Assembly: GCF_042682525.1 (NCBI RefSeq)
Contig: NZ_JBHUHP010000001.1
Coordinates: forward strand, 124,001 to 188,000
Direction of reading: 5' to 3'
Source of the DNA: Blastococcus_B deserti
Lineage (GTDB): Bacteria > Actinomycetota > Actinomycetes > Mycobacteriales > Geodermatophilaceae
DNA length: 64,000 nt
In this document: piece by piece, positions 15,500 to 23,401 of the stretch
How positions within the stretch are numbered: position 1 is the stretch's first letter
Layout: the number at the start of each line of letters is the position of its first letter
Program-made: the position numbers and the translations under genes
Notes under the pieces: model-generated
What the model saw: the letters and a program-made list of their open reading frames with translations, nothing else
Told to the model about the DNA's origin: nothing
The model's database searches: none

Positions 15500-16185
15500 T
15501 GACCCGTGTCCTGGTGGTGGAGGACGAGGAGTCCTTCTCCGACGCGCTCTCCTACATGCTCCGGCGCGAGGGCTACGACGCCGTCGTCGCGGCCAGCGGT
15601 CCGGAGGCGCTGGCCGAGTTCGACCGGGCGGGAGCCGACATCGTCCTGCTCGACCTCATGCTGCCCGGCCTGCCGGGCACCGAGGTCTGCCGCTCGCTGC
15701 GCAGCCGCAGCAACGTCCCGATCATCATGCTCACGGCCAAGGACACCGAGATCGACAAGGTCGTCGGGCTGGAGCTCGGCGCCGACGACTACGTGACCAA
15801 GCCGTACTCGGCCCGGGAGCTGGTGGCCCGCATCCGTGCGGTGCTGCGCCGCCGCGGCGACGCCGCCGAGGCGCACTCGGCAGACGGCGTGCTGGAGGCC
15901 GGTCCGGTGCGGATGGACGTGGAACGGCACGTGGTGGCCGTCGACGGGGAGCAGGTCTCCCTGCCGCTCAAGGAGTTCGACCTGCTGGAGTACCTGCTGC
16001 GCAACGCCGGCCGGGTGCTCACCCGCGGGCAGCTCATCGACCGGGTCTGGGGCTCGGACTACGTCGGCGACACCAAGACCCTCGACGTCCACGTCAAGCG
16101 GTTGCGCGCGAAGCTCGAGCCGGACCCCGCGAACCCGAAGTACCTGCTCACGGTGCGGGGCCTCGGCTACAAGCTCGAGGCCTGA
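15499..16185 (+). CDS. regX3: response regulator RegX3
   Basis: A 228-residue OmpR/PhoB-type regulator. The receiver domain has acidic E8-D9-E10, phospho-acceptor D52 (LLDLMLPG), T79 and K101. The C-terminal winged helix has the RVWGSDY, TLDVHVKRLRAKLE and RGLGYKLEA signatures. It acts with SenX3 to control phosphate-starvation genes and probably binds the Pho box at 14201-14229. It is co-translated with senX3. Confidence 0.96.
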   Translation: MTRVLVVEDEESFSDALSYMLRREGYDAVVAASGPEALAEFDRAGADIVLLDLMLPGLPGTEVCRSLRSRSNVPIIMLTAKDTEIDKVVGLELGADDYVTKPYSARELVARIRAVLRRRGDAAEAHSADGVLEAGPVRMDVERHVVAVDGEQVSLPLKEFDLLEYLLRNAGRVLTRGQLIDRVWGSDYVGDTKTLDVHVKRLRAKLEPDPANPKYLLTVRGLGYKLEA

Positions 16186-16199
16186 GCCCAGGCCTCAGT

Positions 16200-16394
16200 T
16201 CACTTGAGCTCGTCGATCAGCTTCGACGCCTCGGCCTTCGTGAGGTCCTCGGGCACCTCCTCGTCGGCCTGGCGGGACAGCGTCTCGAGGTAGCTCTTCT
16301 GGGCACCGGTGGCCGGCTCGTCGCCGGTCACCCAGTCGGCCGGGTCCTTCTCGGGGGACGCGGCCGGCTGGGTGTTCGCGTTCGATTCGCTCAT
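16200..16394 (-). CDS. DUF3072 domain small protein
   Basis: A 64-residue acidic protein whose C-terminal half, GAQKSYLETLSRQADEEVP followed by DLTKAEASKLIDELK, matches DUF3072, a small helical domain of unknown function. The N-terminal 28 residues look disordered. It converges on regX3 with 14 bp between stops. Confidence 0.8.
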   Translation of the reverse strand: MSESNANTQPAASPEKDPADWVTGDEPATGAQKSYLETLSRQADEEVPEDLTKAEASKLIDELK

Positions 16395-16404
16395 GTGTTC
16401 GATG

Positions 16405-16608
16405 CTAGGCGTGCACGGGGATGCGCGCCTCCTGGGCGGCAGCGGTCGCGGCGATGTGCTTCCGGCCGGTCCGGTACACGTGCACGCTCCCGCAGGCCGG
16501 GCACTCCACGTGCATCGCGATGTGCGTCGCGTGGTTGGTGACCGATCGGATCCGCCGGTCGGCGACCAGCTCGTCGGTCCGGGTGACGGGGCAGGTGATC
16601 AGCAACAT
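16405..16608 (-). CDS. small hypothetical protein with a CPxCG zinc-ribbon half site
   Basis: A 67-residue protein starting MLLITCPVT and carrying ECPACGSVHVYRTGR. Three cysteines (C6, C35 and C38) plus histidines could bind a metal, like a reduced zinc ribbon. I recall similar short actinobacterial proteins but cannot give a function. It lies 10 bp upstream of the DUF3072 gene on the same strand, so the two may be co-transcribed. Confidence 0.6.
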   Translation of the reverse strand: MLLITCPVTRTDELVADRRIRSVTNHATHIAMHVECPACGSVHVYRTGRKHIAATAAAQEARIPVHA

Positions 16609-16645
16609 GGCTCAGAGCGTGCGCGCGTCCGTCCGCCGATACGAG

Positions 16646-16680
16646 TGGCAGAAGTGACCGCTATCGCGTCTTTTCTGCCA
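16646..16680. promoter_or_regulatory. inverted repeat TGGCAGAA/TTCTGCCA before the GlxA-type gene
   Basis: TGGCAGAA (16646-16653) and TTCTGCCA (16673-16680) are perfect arms with a 19-nt spacer. The right arm runs into CATGAT (16679-16684), a possible -10 located 6 nt before GTG 16691. The position suggests an autoregulatory operator for the AraC-family regulator. Confidence 0.5.
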
Positions 16681-16690
16681 TGATGTCGGC

Positions 16691-17779
16691 GTGACCGAGA
16701 CCACCCCTCCGCTCGTCGTCAGCGTCGTCGTCGCCGACGGTCTCGTCGGCAGTTTCGGGCTGGGGGTGTGCGCGGAGGTCTTCGGCTACGACCGCCGGCA
16801 CATGGGCCTGCCGCGGTTCGACTTCGCCCTGGTCACCGAGGCGCCGGGGGTGCTGCGGACCGACACGGGCATCCCGATCACGGTCGAGCACGGCCTGGAG
16901 CGGCTGGCCCGGTCCGACATCGTCTCGATCACCGCATGGGAGGTATTCGACCGCGTGCCCTCGCCGGCCCTGCTCGACGCGCTCCGGGCCGCGCACGCCC
17001 GTGGCGCCACCATCGTCAGCCACTGCACGGGCGCCTTCGTGCTCGCGGAGGCCGGCCTGCTCGACGGCATGCGGGTGACCACGCACTGGAAGTACGCCGG
17101 CGAGCTCGCCGCCCGGTTCCCGGCCGTCACCGTCGACCCGTCGGTGCTCTACGTCGACAACGGCCGGACCATCACCGGCGCGGGGACGGCGGCCGGCGTG
17201 GACACGCTGCTGCACCTCGTGCGGCGGGAGTGGGGGGCGGCGGCGGCCAACGCCCTGGCCCGCGAGATGGTCGTGCCTCCGCACCGCGACGGCGGGCAGG
17301 CTCAGTTCATCGACGCCCCGGTGCCCGCCTGCGAGGACGACCTGCTGGGCGCCGTCCTGGACTGGGCGGCCGCCCACCTCGCCGAGGAGATCAGCGTGGA
17401 CATGCTGGCCCGCCGGGCGCTGATGAGCCCCCGCAGCTTCGCCCGGCGGTTCAAGGCGACGACGGGCACCACGCCGCACGCCTGGCTGCTCGGCCAGCGC
17501 CTGGCCGCCGCGGAGGCCCTGCTCGAGGAGACCGACGCGCCCGTGGAGGAGGTCGCCCGGCTGGTCGGCTTCGGCACCGCGGCCGGGCTGCGCGAGCAGT
17601 TCGCCCGCCGGCGGGGGGTGTCGCCCCGCGCCTACCGGCAGACCTTCCGCGCCGCCGCCTCGTCGAACGGCCTAGCCGCCAGGACGGCGCCGGTGCAGCT
17701 CGACAGGCACCGGCCTCGGACTGGCCGGATGGGGAGCCGCGAGGCCCTGGTCGAGGCGCAGTTCGGCCAGCCGGCGTAG
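16691..17779 (+). CDS. GlxA-family transcriptional regulator (DJ-1/PfpI + AraC HTH)
   Basis: A 362-residue regulator. Residues about 8-190 form a DJ-1/PfpI domain with the nucleophile-elbow cysteine in IVSHCTGAFVLAEAGLL. Residues about 215-320 carry the AraC double helix-turn-helix (MSPRSFARRFKATTG, then VARLVGFGTAAGLREQF). Such proteins control amino-acid, amine or stress genes and sense small molecules through the DJ-1 part. The last about 35 residues after the HTH are not conserved and overlap the convergent next gene by 108 bp. An inverted repeat lies at the promoter. Confidence 0.87.
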   Translation: MTETTPPLVVSVVVADGLVGSFGLGVCAEVFGYDRRHMGLPRFDFALVTEAPGVLRTDTGIPITVEHGLERLARSDIVSITAWEVFDRVPSPALLDALRAAHARGATIVSHCTGAFVLAEAGLLDGMRVTTHWKYAGELAARFPAVTVDPSVLYVDNGRTITGAGTAAGVDTLLHLVRREWGAAAANALAREMVVPPHRDGGQAQFIDAPVPACEDDLLGAVLDWAAAHLAEEISVDMLARRALMSPRSFARRFKATTGTTPHAWLLGQRLAAAEALLEETDAPVEEVARLVGFGTAAGLREQFARRRGVSPRAYRQTFRAAASSNGLAARTAPVQLDRHRPRTGRMGSREALVEAQFGQPA

Positions 17780-18478
17780 CTCGGCGAAGGCCGGCTCGCC
17801 GAGCAGCTCGATCAGCTCGGGCGCATATCTCTCGACCAGGGGTTCCGGCGAGACGTGCGCCAGCGGCGATCCCGTGCACCACCAGTGCAGGTCCGCGCCG
17901 CCGGGGCCCCAGCCGCGCCGGTCGAACTCACCGATCGTGGACACCAGCACCCGCGTGCCGTCGGGCCGCTCCACGTGCTCCTGCGAGCGGCGCACCGGGA
18001 GCTGCCAGCAGACGTCGGGCTTGGTGGTCAGCGGGTGCACCCCGGTCCGCGCTGCCATCCGGTGCAGCGCGCAGCCGGGGCCGCCCGGGAAGCCGGGGCG
18101 GTTCAGGAAGACGCACGCCCCGTCGACGACGCGGGTGCGCAGCGAGGTCTGCCCGCTGTCGTCGGCGCTGTCCTCCTCGGTCCACGACCCCCGGCCCACG
18201 GGGGCCAGCTGCCAGTCCTCGTCGGTGAGCTCCGCCACCGAGGCGGTGACGCGCGCCAGGTCGTCGTCGTCGGTGAAGAAGGCCCCGTGGCTGCAGCAGC
18301 CGTCGTCGGGACGGCCCTCGACGACCCCGGCGCACCCGCGGCCGAAGATGCACGTCCACGCGGAGGTGAGCCAGGTGACGTCGGCCCGCACGACGTGGTC
18401 GGGATCGGCCGGGTCGGGGAACTCGATCCACTCGCGCGCGAAGTCGAGCGGGACCTCCGCGAGCGGGTCGTCCGGCAC
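17672..18478 (-). CDS. conserved cysteine-rich hypothetical protein (Rv0495c-like)
   Basis: A 268-residue soluble protein with seven cysteines, including CIFGRGC (about 43-49), DDGCCSHG (about 59-65), PGCALH and DVCWQLP. This spacing suggests a metal or Fe-S cluster site, as in YkgJ-like cysteine-cluster proteins. I place it with M. tuberculosis Rv0495c because of its position beside the ppx gene. The function is unknown. It starts 40 bp from ppx, divergently, and its 3' end overlaps the GlxA-type gene. Confidence 0.75.
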   Translation of the reverse strand: MPDDPLAEVPLDFAREWIEFPDPADPDHVVRADVTWLTSAWTCIFGRGCAGVVEGRPDDGCCSHGAFFTDDDDLARVTASVAELTDEDWQLAPVGRGSWTEEDSADDSGQTSLRTRVVDGACVFLNRPGFPGGPGCALHRMAARTGVHPLTTKPDVCWQLPVRRSQEHVERPDGTRVLVSTIGEFDRRGWGPGGADLHWWCTGSPLAHVSPEPLVERYAPELIELLGEPAFAELRRLAELRLDQGLAAPHPASPRPVPVELHRRRPGG

Positions 18479-18518
18479 GCGGACAGCCTACGTCCGGGCA
18501 CTTCGGCAGACTGGGGCC

Positions 18519-19463
18519 ATGCGACTCGGGGTCCTGGACGTCGGCTCGAACACCGTGCACCTCCTGGTGGTCGACGCCCACCGCGGCGCGCACCCCACAC
18601 CGATGCACGACGACCGCTGGCTGCTGCGGCTCGCCGAGCACGTGGACGACGACGGCCAGCTGTCCAGGGCGGGGGAGAAGGCCCTCCTCAAGGCGGTGCA
18701 GCAGGCGTGCGACCAGGCGGAGAAGCAGGGCTGCGAGGAGCTGATGGCGCTGGTCACCTCCGCCATCCGCGAGGCGCACAACGGCCTGGAGGTGCTCGAC
18801 CGGATCCGCGGACGGACCGGCGTCGAGCTGCGGGTCCTCACCGGTGAGGACGAGGCGCGGCTGACCTTCCTGGCCGTGCGCCGGTGGTTCGGGTGGAGCG
18901 CGGGCCGGCTCCTGGTCTTCGACATCGGTGGCGGCTCCCTGGAGATCGCCGCCGGCATGGACGAGGACCCGGACGTCGCGCTGTCGCTGCCCCTGGGCGC
19001 CGGGCGGATGACCCGCCGGTTCCTGCCCGAGGCCCGCACCGGGGGCCGGCCCGACCTCGCCGCGCTCGGCAAGCTGCGCAGCCACGCCGACGAGCTGCTG
19101 TCTCCTGCGGCGAAGAAGCTCGGCAAGGTGGGCCCGCCCGACCTGGTGGCCGCGACCAGCAAGACCTTCCGCACGCTGGCCCGGCTCACCGGTGCCGCGC
19201 CGTACTCGGCCGGCATCTGGGCCCCGCGAGAGCTGCGGCTGGAGTCACTGGAGCAACTGGTCGGCTTCGTGTCCCGGATCGAGTCCGGGGCGCTGGGGGA
19301 GCTGCAGGGCGTCTCACCCGACCGCGCGCACCAGGTTCCGGCCGGTGCCGTGGTGGCTGCCGCCACGATGCGTGCGCTGGACGTACGGTGCGTGAGGATC
19401 TGTCCGTGGGCGCTGCGGGAGGGTGTCATCCTGCGCAGGCTGGACTCGTTGGGAGGGGCGTGA
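18519..19463 (+). CDS. ppx: exopolyphosphatase / Ppx-GppA family phosphatase
   Basis: A 314-residue protein of the sugar-kinase/Hsp70/actin fold. It starts MRLGVLDVGSNTVHLLVVD and has the second phosphate loop VFDIGGGSLEI at about 131-141. It hydrolyses terminal phosphate from polyphosphate, or possibly pppGpp. It corresponds in size and position to M. tuberculosis Ppx1 (Rv0496), the short two-domain type without the C-terminal HD domain. ATG 18519 is the family-like start. Its nearness to senX3-regX3-phoU fits phosphate metabolism. Confidence 0.93.
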   Translation: MRLGVLDVGSNTVHLLVVDAHRGAHPTPMHDDRWLLRLAEHVDDDGQLSRAGEKALLKAVQQACDQAEKQGCEELMALVTSAIREAHNGLEVLDRIRGRTGVELRVLTGEDEARLTFLAVRRWFGWSAGRLLVFDIGGGSLEIAAGMDEDPDVALSLPLGAGRMTRRFLPEARTGGRPDLAALGKLRSHADELLSPAAKKLGKVGPPDLVAATSKTFRTLARLTGAAPYSAGIWAPRELRLESLEQLVGFVSRIESGALGELQGVSPDRAHQVPAGAVVAAATMRALDVRCVRICPWALREGVILRRLDSLGGA

Positions 19464-20263
19464 TGGCCGAGCCGGACTGGAACCCGGACACGGGGGGACG
19501 CTCGCTCGCCGAGATCCTCCGGGAGGCCGGCATCGAGTCCGCCAACCGCGCGGCGCGACGGCGGTCCTGGGACGACCCCGAGGAGACCGGCATCCGCCAA
19601 CGGCGGGCCGAGGCGGGGGCCGCCGACGGCCTCGCCGGGCGCACCGGCCACGGACGGCGCCGCAGCGACCTCGGCGTCGACAGCCCACCGCCACCGGGCG
19701 TCGAGCGGCGCCGGCAGCCCGATCGGCGCCAGCCCCGGCGGGCCGTGCCCGATCCGTCGACGGCCGCGATCCCCGGCCTGCGGCCGGACCGCAAGCCCGG
19801 CGTGCCCACCTCCTCCGCGATGCCGAGCGCGCCGGTTCCCACCCTCGACCGGCGCGCGTCCCAGCCGATCCCGCAGCGGGCCGCCTCCCGGCCGCCGCGG
19901 GAGCCCGACCATCCCTCCACCGGGCCCATCCCGGTGATCCGCCCCGACCAGATCGCCGCCGACCTCGACGCCACCCCGCGGGAGAGCGCGCTCGCCTGGC
20001 TGCGCTTCGCCGGTGAACTGGTCATCGCCCTCGCCGCCGGCGTGGGCGTCTACTTCGCGGCCACCGTGCTGTGGGAGATCCTCCCGCACGTCGCCGTCCT
20101 GCTCGCCCCGCTCGCGGTGACCGGACTGGTCACGGGGGTCGGCGTGTGGCGCCAGCGGCAGGGGCGCGAGCCCGTCGGCGCCCGGTTGCTGGCGGTCCTC
20201 GTGTTCGCCGGGACGCTCCTCACGATCGCCCCGGCCGCCGGGCTGCTCGCCGCCGGCTCCTGA
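19463..20263 (+). CDS. conserved membrane protein with long disordered N terminus (Rv0497-like)
   Basis: A 266-residue protein. The first about 175 residues are Arg/Pro-rich and low in structure (RRRSDLG, PPPPGVERRRQP). Three hydrophobic helices follow at about 185-205, 208-230 and 240-262. It is coupled to ppx by a TGATG overlap with a strong GGGAGGGG site at 19451-19458. The function is unknown. The gene order equals Rv0496-Rv0497. Confidence 0.78.
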   Translation: MAEPDWNPDTGGRSLAEILREAGIESANRAARRRSWDDPEETGIRQRRAEAGAADGLAGRTGHGRRRSDLGVDSPPPPGVERRRQPDRRQPRRAVPDPSTAAIPGLRPDRKPGVPTSSAMPSAPVPTLDRRASQPIPQRAASRPPREPDHPSTGPIPVIRPDQIAADLDATPRESALAWLRFAGELVIALAAGVGVYFAATVLWEILPHVAVLLAPLAVTGLVTGVGVWRQRQGREPVGARLLAVLVFAGTLLTIAPAAGLLAAGS

Positions 20264-20275
20264 CGGGGCGGCGCC

Positions 20276-20842
20276 TCAGTCCTCCGTCTCCTCCTCGTCG
20301 TCCTCACGGGCGAACTCCTCGACGATCGCGGCGCAGAAGGCGTCGAGGTCGTCGGGATTGCGGCTGGTGACCAGATTGCCGTCGACGACGACCTCCTCGT
20401 CGACCCAGTCGGCACCGGCGTTGCGCAGGTCGGTCTGCAGCGACGGCCACGACGTCATGCGGCGGCCCTTCACCGCGCCCGCCTCGATCAGCACCCACGG
20501 CGCGTGGCAGATCGCCGCCACGGGCTTGCCGGCGTCGAAGAACGACGTCACGAAGGCGACGGCGTCGGAGTCGGCGCGCAGGAAGTCGCCGTTGATCACA
20601 CCGCCGGGCAGGACCAGCGCCGCGTAGGCGTCGGGGTCGGCGGTGCTCACGACGGCGTCCACCTTCTTGGTGTCCCCCTTGTCGATGTGCTGGTAGGCGG
20701 TGATCGTGCCGCCCCGGAGCGAGACCAGTTCCGGCTCCGCGCCCGCGTCCTCCAGTGCTTGCCAAGGGCGGTCCAGCTCCGCCTGCTCCACCCCGTCCGT
20801 CGCCAGCACGGCCACCTTCATCCCGTCCAGTTCTCCCGCCAT
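20276..20842 (-). CDS. DJ-1/PfpI family protein (type 1 glutamine amidotransferase-like)
   Basis: A 188-residue protein of the PfpI/YhbO group. The fold begins KVAVLATDGVEQAEL, has the strand ALVLPGGVINGD, and carries the nucleophile Cys in AAICHAPW followed by the helix cap. Members act as deglycases, chaperones or proteases under stress; the exact activity is debated. ATG 20842 (MAGELDGMKV) is preferred to the upstream in-frame GTG at 20878. The C-terminal 15 residues are very acidic. Confidence 0.85.
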   Translation of the reverse strand: MAGELDGMKVAVLATDGVEQAELDRPWQALEDAGAEPELVSLRGGTITAYQHIDKGDTKKVDAVVSTADPDAYAALVLPGGVINGDFLRADSDAVAFVTSFFDAGKPVAAICHAPWVLIEAGAVKGRRMTSWPSLQTDLRNAGADWVDEEVVVDGNLVTSRNPDDLDAFCAAIVEEFAREDDEEETED

Positions 20843-20901
20843 GGGGCGGCGGCTACCCGTGCCCCCGACGGGGCACACACGGGCGCACTACGGTTTCGGA
20901 C

Positions 20902-21603
20902 GTGCCCCTGCGCTCCGCCTCCGAGCTGCGCCGCCTGCTGCGGGGGCGGCTGCGCGGGCACGCCGTCGCCGTCCCGGACGCCGTCCACGTGGCCCGCGCG
21001 CTGGTCGACGGCGGCTGCCGGGTCGGGCTCGAGCACGCGCCGGGGCCGGGGGAGGACTCCGCGTCCGTGCTGCTCGAGCTCGTCCGGCGGATCGACGAGG
21101 CCGGCCTCGCCCCCGCCGTCGAGCTGACCCTCCCCCTGGACCGGCTCCCCGCCGACGACGCCCGCCGGGTCGCCACCGAAGCCGCGTACGCCGGCCTCGG
21201 GGTCCTCCTCGCCGGCCCCGGAGACGTCGTCGACGCCGCCGAGCTGCCGGGCGCCGGTGTCGCCGTCGCCGCCGGGGAGCCGGGGGCCGAGGCCCGGTGC
21301 CGCGCGCTCGCCGGCGGGCACGTGCGCCTGCTCGCCGGGCCCGGGCGGAACGCCGCCACGGATCTCGCGTTCGTGCGCTGCCTCAACGTCCTCATGGCCG
21401 CGGAGGGTCACCCGGGCATCGCGGTGCCCGATGCGCGGCTGATCGCCATCGCCGGGGAGCGGGCGGCCTGGAACGGCCGCCCGCCCGACAGCTGGGAGCT
21501 GGTCATGCCCTACGGAGTCCTCGTCCACGAGCAGCGGCGGCTGGTCGCCGCGGGGGACACGGTCCGCGTGGCCGTGAGCGTCACCCCGGGCGGCCGCTCG
21601 TGA
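20902..21603 (+). CDS. degenerate proline-dehydrogenase-like protein
   Basis: A 233-residue protein that resembles FAD proline dehydrogenase in two places. The segment around FVRCLNVLMAAEGHPGIAVPD recalls the family's iATHD strand, and SWELVMPYGV recalls the E-x-QmLyGv block. It is shorter than a normal PRODH domain (about 300) and lacks the usual catalytic Arg pair and glycine-rich FAD regions, so it is probably not a working dehydrogenase. GTG 20902 has TACGGT (20889-20894) 7 nt upstream. It overlaps proC by GTGA. A role as a proline-responsive partner of ProC is speculation. Confidence 0.6.
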   Translation: MPLRSASELRRLLRGRLRGHAVAVPDAVHVARALVDGGCRVGLEHAPGPGEDSASVLLELVRRIDEAGLAPAVELTLPLDRLPADDARRVATEAAYAGLGVLLAGPGDVVDAAELPGAGVAVAAGEPGAEARCRALAGGHVRLLAGPGRNAATDLAFVRCLNVLMAAEGHPGIAVPDARLIAIAGERAAWNGRPPDSWELVMPYGVLVHEQRRLVAAGDTVRVAVSVTPGGRS

Positions 21604-22430
21604 CTCCCACGGGTCGCCGGGGGCTGGCCATCATCGGCGGGGGGAAGATCGGCGAGGCGCTGCTCTCCGGCCTCGTCCGCCGGGGCGGCCCGGACGGGAT
21701 CCTGGTGTGCGAACGCAGCCCCGAGCGGGCCGCCCAGCTCGCGGAGCGGTACGGGGTCCCCGCCGTGGACCTGGCCGACGCCGCGGCCCGTGCCCGGGTG
21801 CTGCTCCTGGCGGTCAAGCCCCAGGACATCGGCACGCTGCTGGACCGGCTGGCGGACGTCGTCGACGAGGGCCACCTGGTGGTCTCCGTGGCCGCCGGCG
21901 TCACGACGAGGCGCATCGAGGACGCCCTGCCGGAGGGCACGCCGGTCGTGCGGGTCATGCCCAACACGCCGGCCCTGGTCGACGAGGGCATGAGCGTGCT
22001 CTCGGCCGGTGCGCACGCCGGGGAGGAGCACCTGGACGAGGCGGAGGCGCTGCTGGCCGCCGTCGGGCAGGTGCGCCGCGTGCCGGAGGACCAGCAGGAC
22101 GCCGTGACCGCGCTGTCGGGCAGCGGTCCGGCCTACTTCTTCTACCTCGTCGAGGCGATGGTGGACGCCGGCATCCTGCTCGGCCTGCCGCGCGCGCTGG
22201 CCGCCGACCTCATCGTGCAGACGGCTCTGGGCTCCGCGGTGATGATGCGCGAGTCCGGTGAGCACCCGGTCCAGCTCCGGGAGGCGGTGACCAGCCCCGG
22301 GGGGACGACGATCGCCGCGGTGCGGGAACTGGAGCGGCACGGGGTGCGCGCGGCGCTGATCGCGGCGATCGAGGCCGCGCACGCCCGGTCGGTGGAGCTC
22401 GGTCGGACCAAGGGCACGGGCACGTCCTGA
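21600..22430 (+). CDS. proC: pyrroline-5-carboxylate reductase
   Basis: ProC (276 residues) reduces 1-pyrroline-5-carboxylate to proline with NAD(P)H, the last step of proline synthesis. The N-terminal Rossmann motif is IIGGGKIGEALLSGL. VKPQDI and VRVMPNTPALVDEG follow, and the C-terminal dimer domain carries the PROSITE-type signature ALSGSGPAYFFYLVEAM and VTSPGGTT. GTG 21600 is fixed by the overlap with the preceding stop. Confidence 0.96.
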   Translation: MTPTGRRGLAIIGGGKIGEALLSGLVRRGGPDGILVCERSPERAAQLAERYGVPAVDLADAAARARVLLLAVKPQDIGTLLDRLADVVDEGHLVVSVAAGVTTRRIEDALPEGTPVVRVMPNTPALVDEGMSVLSAGAHAGEEHLDEAEALLAAVGQVRRVPEDQQDAVTALSGSGPAYFFYLVEAMVDAGILLGLPRALAADLIVQTALGSAVMMRESGEHPVQLREAVTSPGGTTIAAVRELERHGVRAALIAAIEAAHARSVELGRTKGTGTS

Positions 22431-22746
22431 CCCGCGCGGTGGCGCGCTGACGGGGCCGGGTGGGACCGCCCGGGCGCGTGGGGCGGGACGGGCACGGTAG
22501 ACCACATGTCGACCGGAGGCCAGCGCTCTGCGTCATCGGTTCGTGACCGTGTCGCGAAACGCGCCGAGCGACAGTGCACACCTGTTGCATAGGTGTAGTT
22601 CTGCCTAGGACGGACCGGTCCGCCTGTTCGATTCAACCATCGCACCAGTCACGCGTGTCCCCTTACGCTCTGTTGCAGCACGTGCGTGTTCAGTTGCCGG
22701 TGGGGAAGCCGGCGCCACGACACGAGCTAGGTCCGGAGACGAAGAC
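22431..22746. promoter_or_regulatory. 316-bp upstream region of the excisionase-type gene
   Basis: There is no credible ORF here. The region holds a perfect inverted repeat ACACCT (22578-22583)/AGGTGT (22591-22596) around GTTGCAT. Locally lower GC between about 22540 and 22690 marks it as the likely promoter zone. The leader to ATG 22747 is probably long, unlike many other genes here. I cannot assign exact -35/-10 boxes. Confidence 0.4.
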
Positions 22747-23088
22747 ATGACCATGCCCCAGCGCGCTGCCGCCCCCGCGATGACTCGTCCGGGCGTGCCC
22801 GGCCCCCGGCCGGTCGGCCGCCCGATGGCCGCCACGATGGCCCGGCCCGTCCCGGCTCAGCACCCGGCCGCCATGCCGCTCGGCCGCCCCGCCGTCCCCG
22901 CCCCCCGCGCCTCGGTCACCTTCCTGACCGTCGCCGAGGTCGCCGCGATGATGCGTGTCTCGAAGATGACCGTGTACCGCCTCGTCCACGCCGGTGAGCT
23001 CTCCGCCGTCCGCGTCGGCCGTTCCTTCCGCGTGCCCGAGCGCGCCGTGCAGGACTACCTCCGCGACGCCTACACCGACATCGCCTGA
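22747..23088 (+). CDS. excisionase/BldC-like winged-helix DNA-binding protein (Rv0500A type)
   Basis: A 113-residue protein. The first about 55 residues are Pro/Ala/Met-rich and disordered. The rest is a MerR-like winged helix: FLTVAEVAAMMRVSKMTVYRLV is the helix-turn-helix and VRVGRSFRVPERAV the wing. The domain closely matches what I know of Rv0500A, and resembles Streptomyces BldC, which binds direct repeats as head-to-tail oligomers. The long N-terminal tail is not in BldC. A hairpin repeat begins 2 nt after the stop. Confidence 0.88.
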   Translation: MTMPQRAAAPAMTRPGVPGPRPVGRPMAATMARPVPAQHPAAMPLGRPAVPAPRASVTFLTVAEVAAMMRVSKMTVYRLVHAGELSAVRVGRSFRVPERAVQDYLRDAYTDIA

Positions 23089-23090
23089 GA

Positions 23091-23162
23091 AAGGACCCCG
23101 TCCCTCTCACCTCTCGCAAGCTCGGGGTGAGCCTCCGGACGGGGCCAAGGGGCGAGGTCCTT
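23091..23162 (+). repeat. stop-codon-linked hairpin repeat, copy 2
   Basis: A nested stem in three layers: AAGGACC (23091-23097) with GGTCCTT (23156-23162); CCCCGTCC (23096-23103) with GGACGGGG (23137-23144); and CTCACC with GGTGAG. The loop is TCTCGCAAGCTCG. It starts 2 nt after a stop codon and is the best-formed copy of the family. Probably a transcription terminator. Confidence 0.75.
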
Positions 23163-23292
23163 CCTCCCCGTCCCGGTCGCCCGCGGCAGCGTCGCCGCGG
23201 GGTGGCTCGGGTACGCTCGGTCGCCGGGCGACACGGGAGGGAATCCGCTGTCGCGTACGAGCTGATCATTTGCGACGACGTCGGGAGCACAC

Positions 23293-23391
23293 GTGGGTTC
23301 GGTCATCAAGAAGCGGCGCAAGCGGATGGCGAAGAAGAAGCACCGCAAGCTGCTGAAGAAGACGCGCGTCCAGCGACGCAACAAGAAGTGA
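23293..23391 (+). CDS. small ribosomal subunit protein bS22 (AURKAIP1/COX24 domain)
   Basis: A 32-residue, extremely basic protein beginning MGSVIKKRRKRMAKKKH and ending RVQRRNKK. It matches the actinobacterial bS22 protein (M. tuberculosis Rv0500B), which sits in the 30S subunit near the decoding centre. GTG 23293 is the start. It lies between the excisionase-type gene and the GalE2-like gene, as in mycobacteria. It is easily missed because of its size. Confidence 0.92.
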   Translation: MGSVIKKRRKRMAKKKHRKLLKKTRVQRRNKK

Positions 23392-23401
23392 GCTGACGCT
23401 C

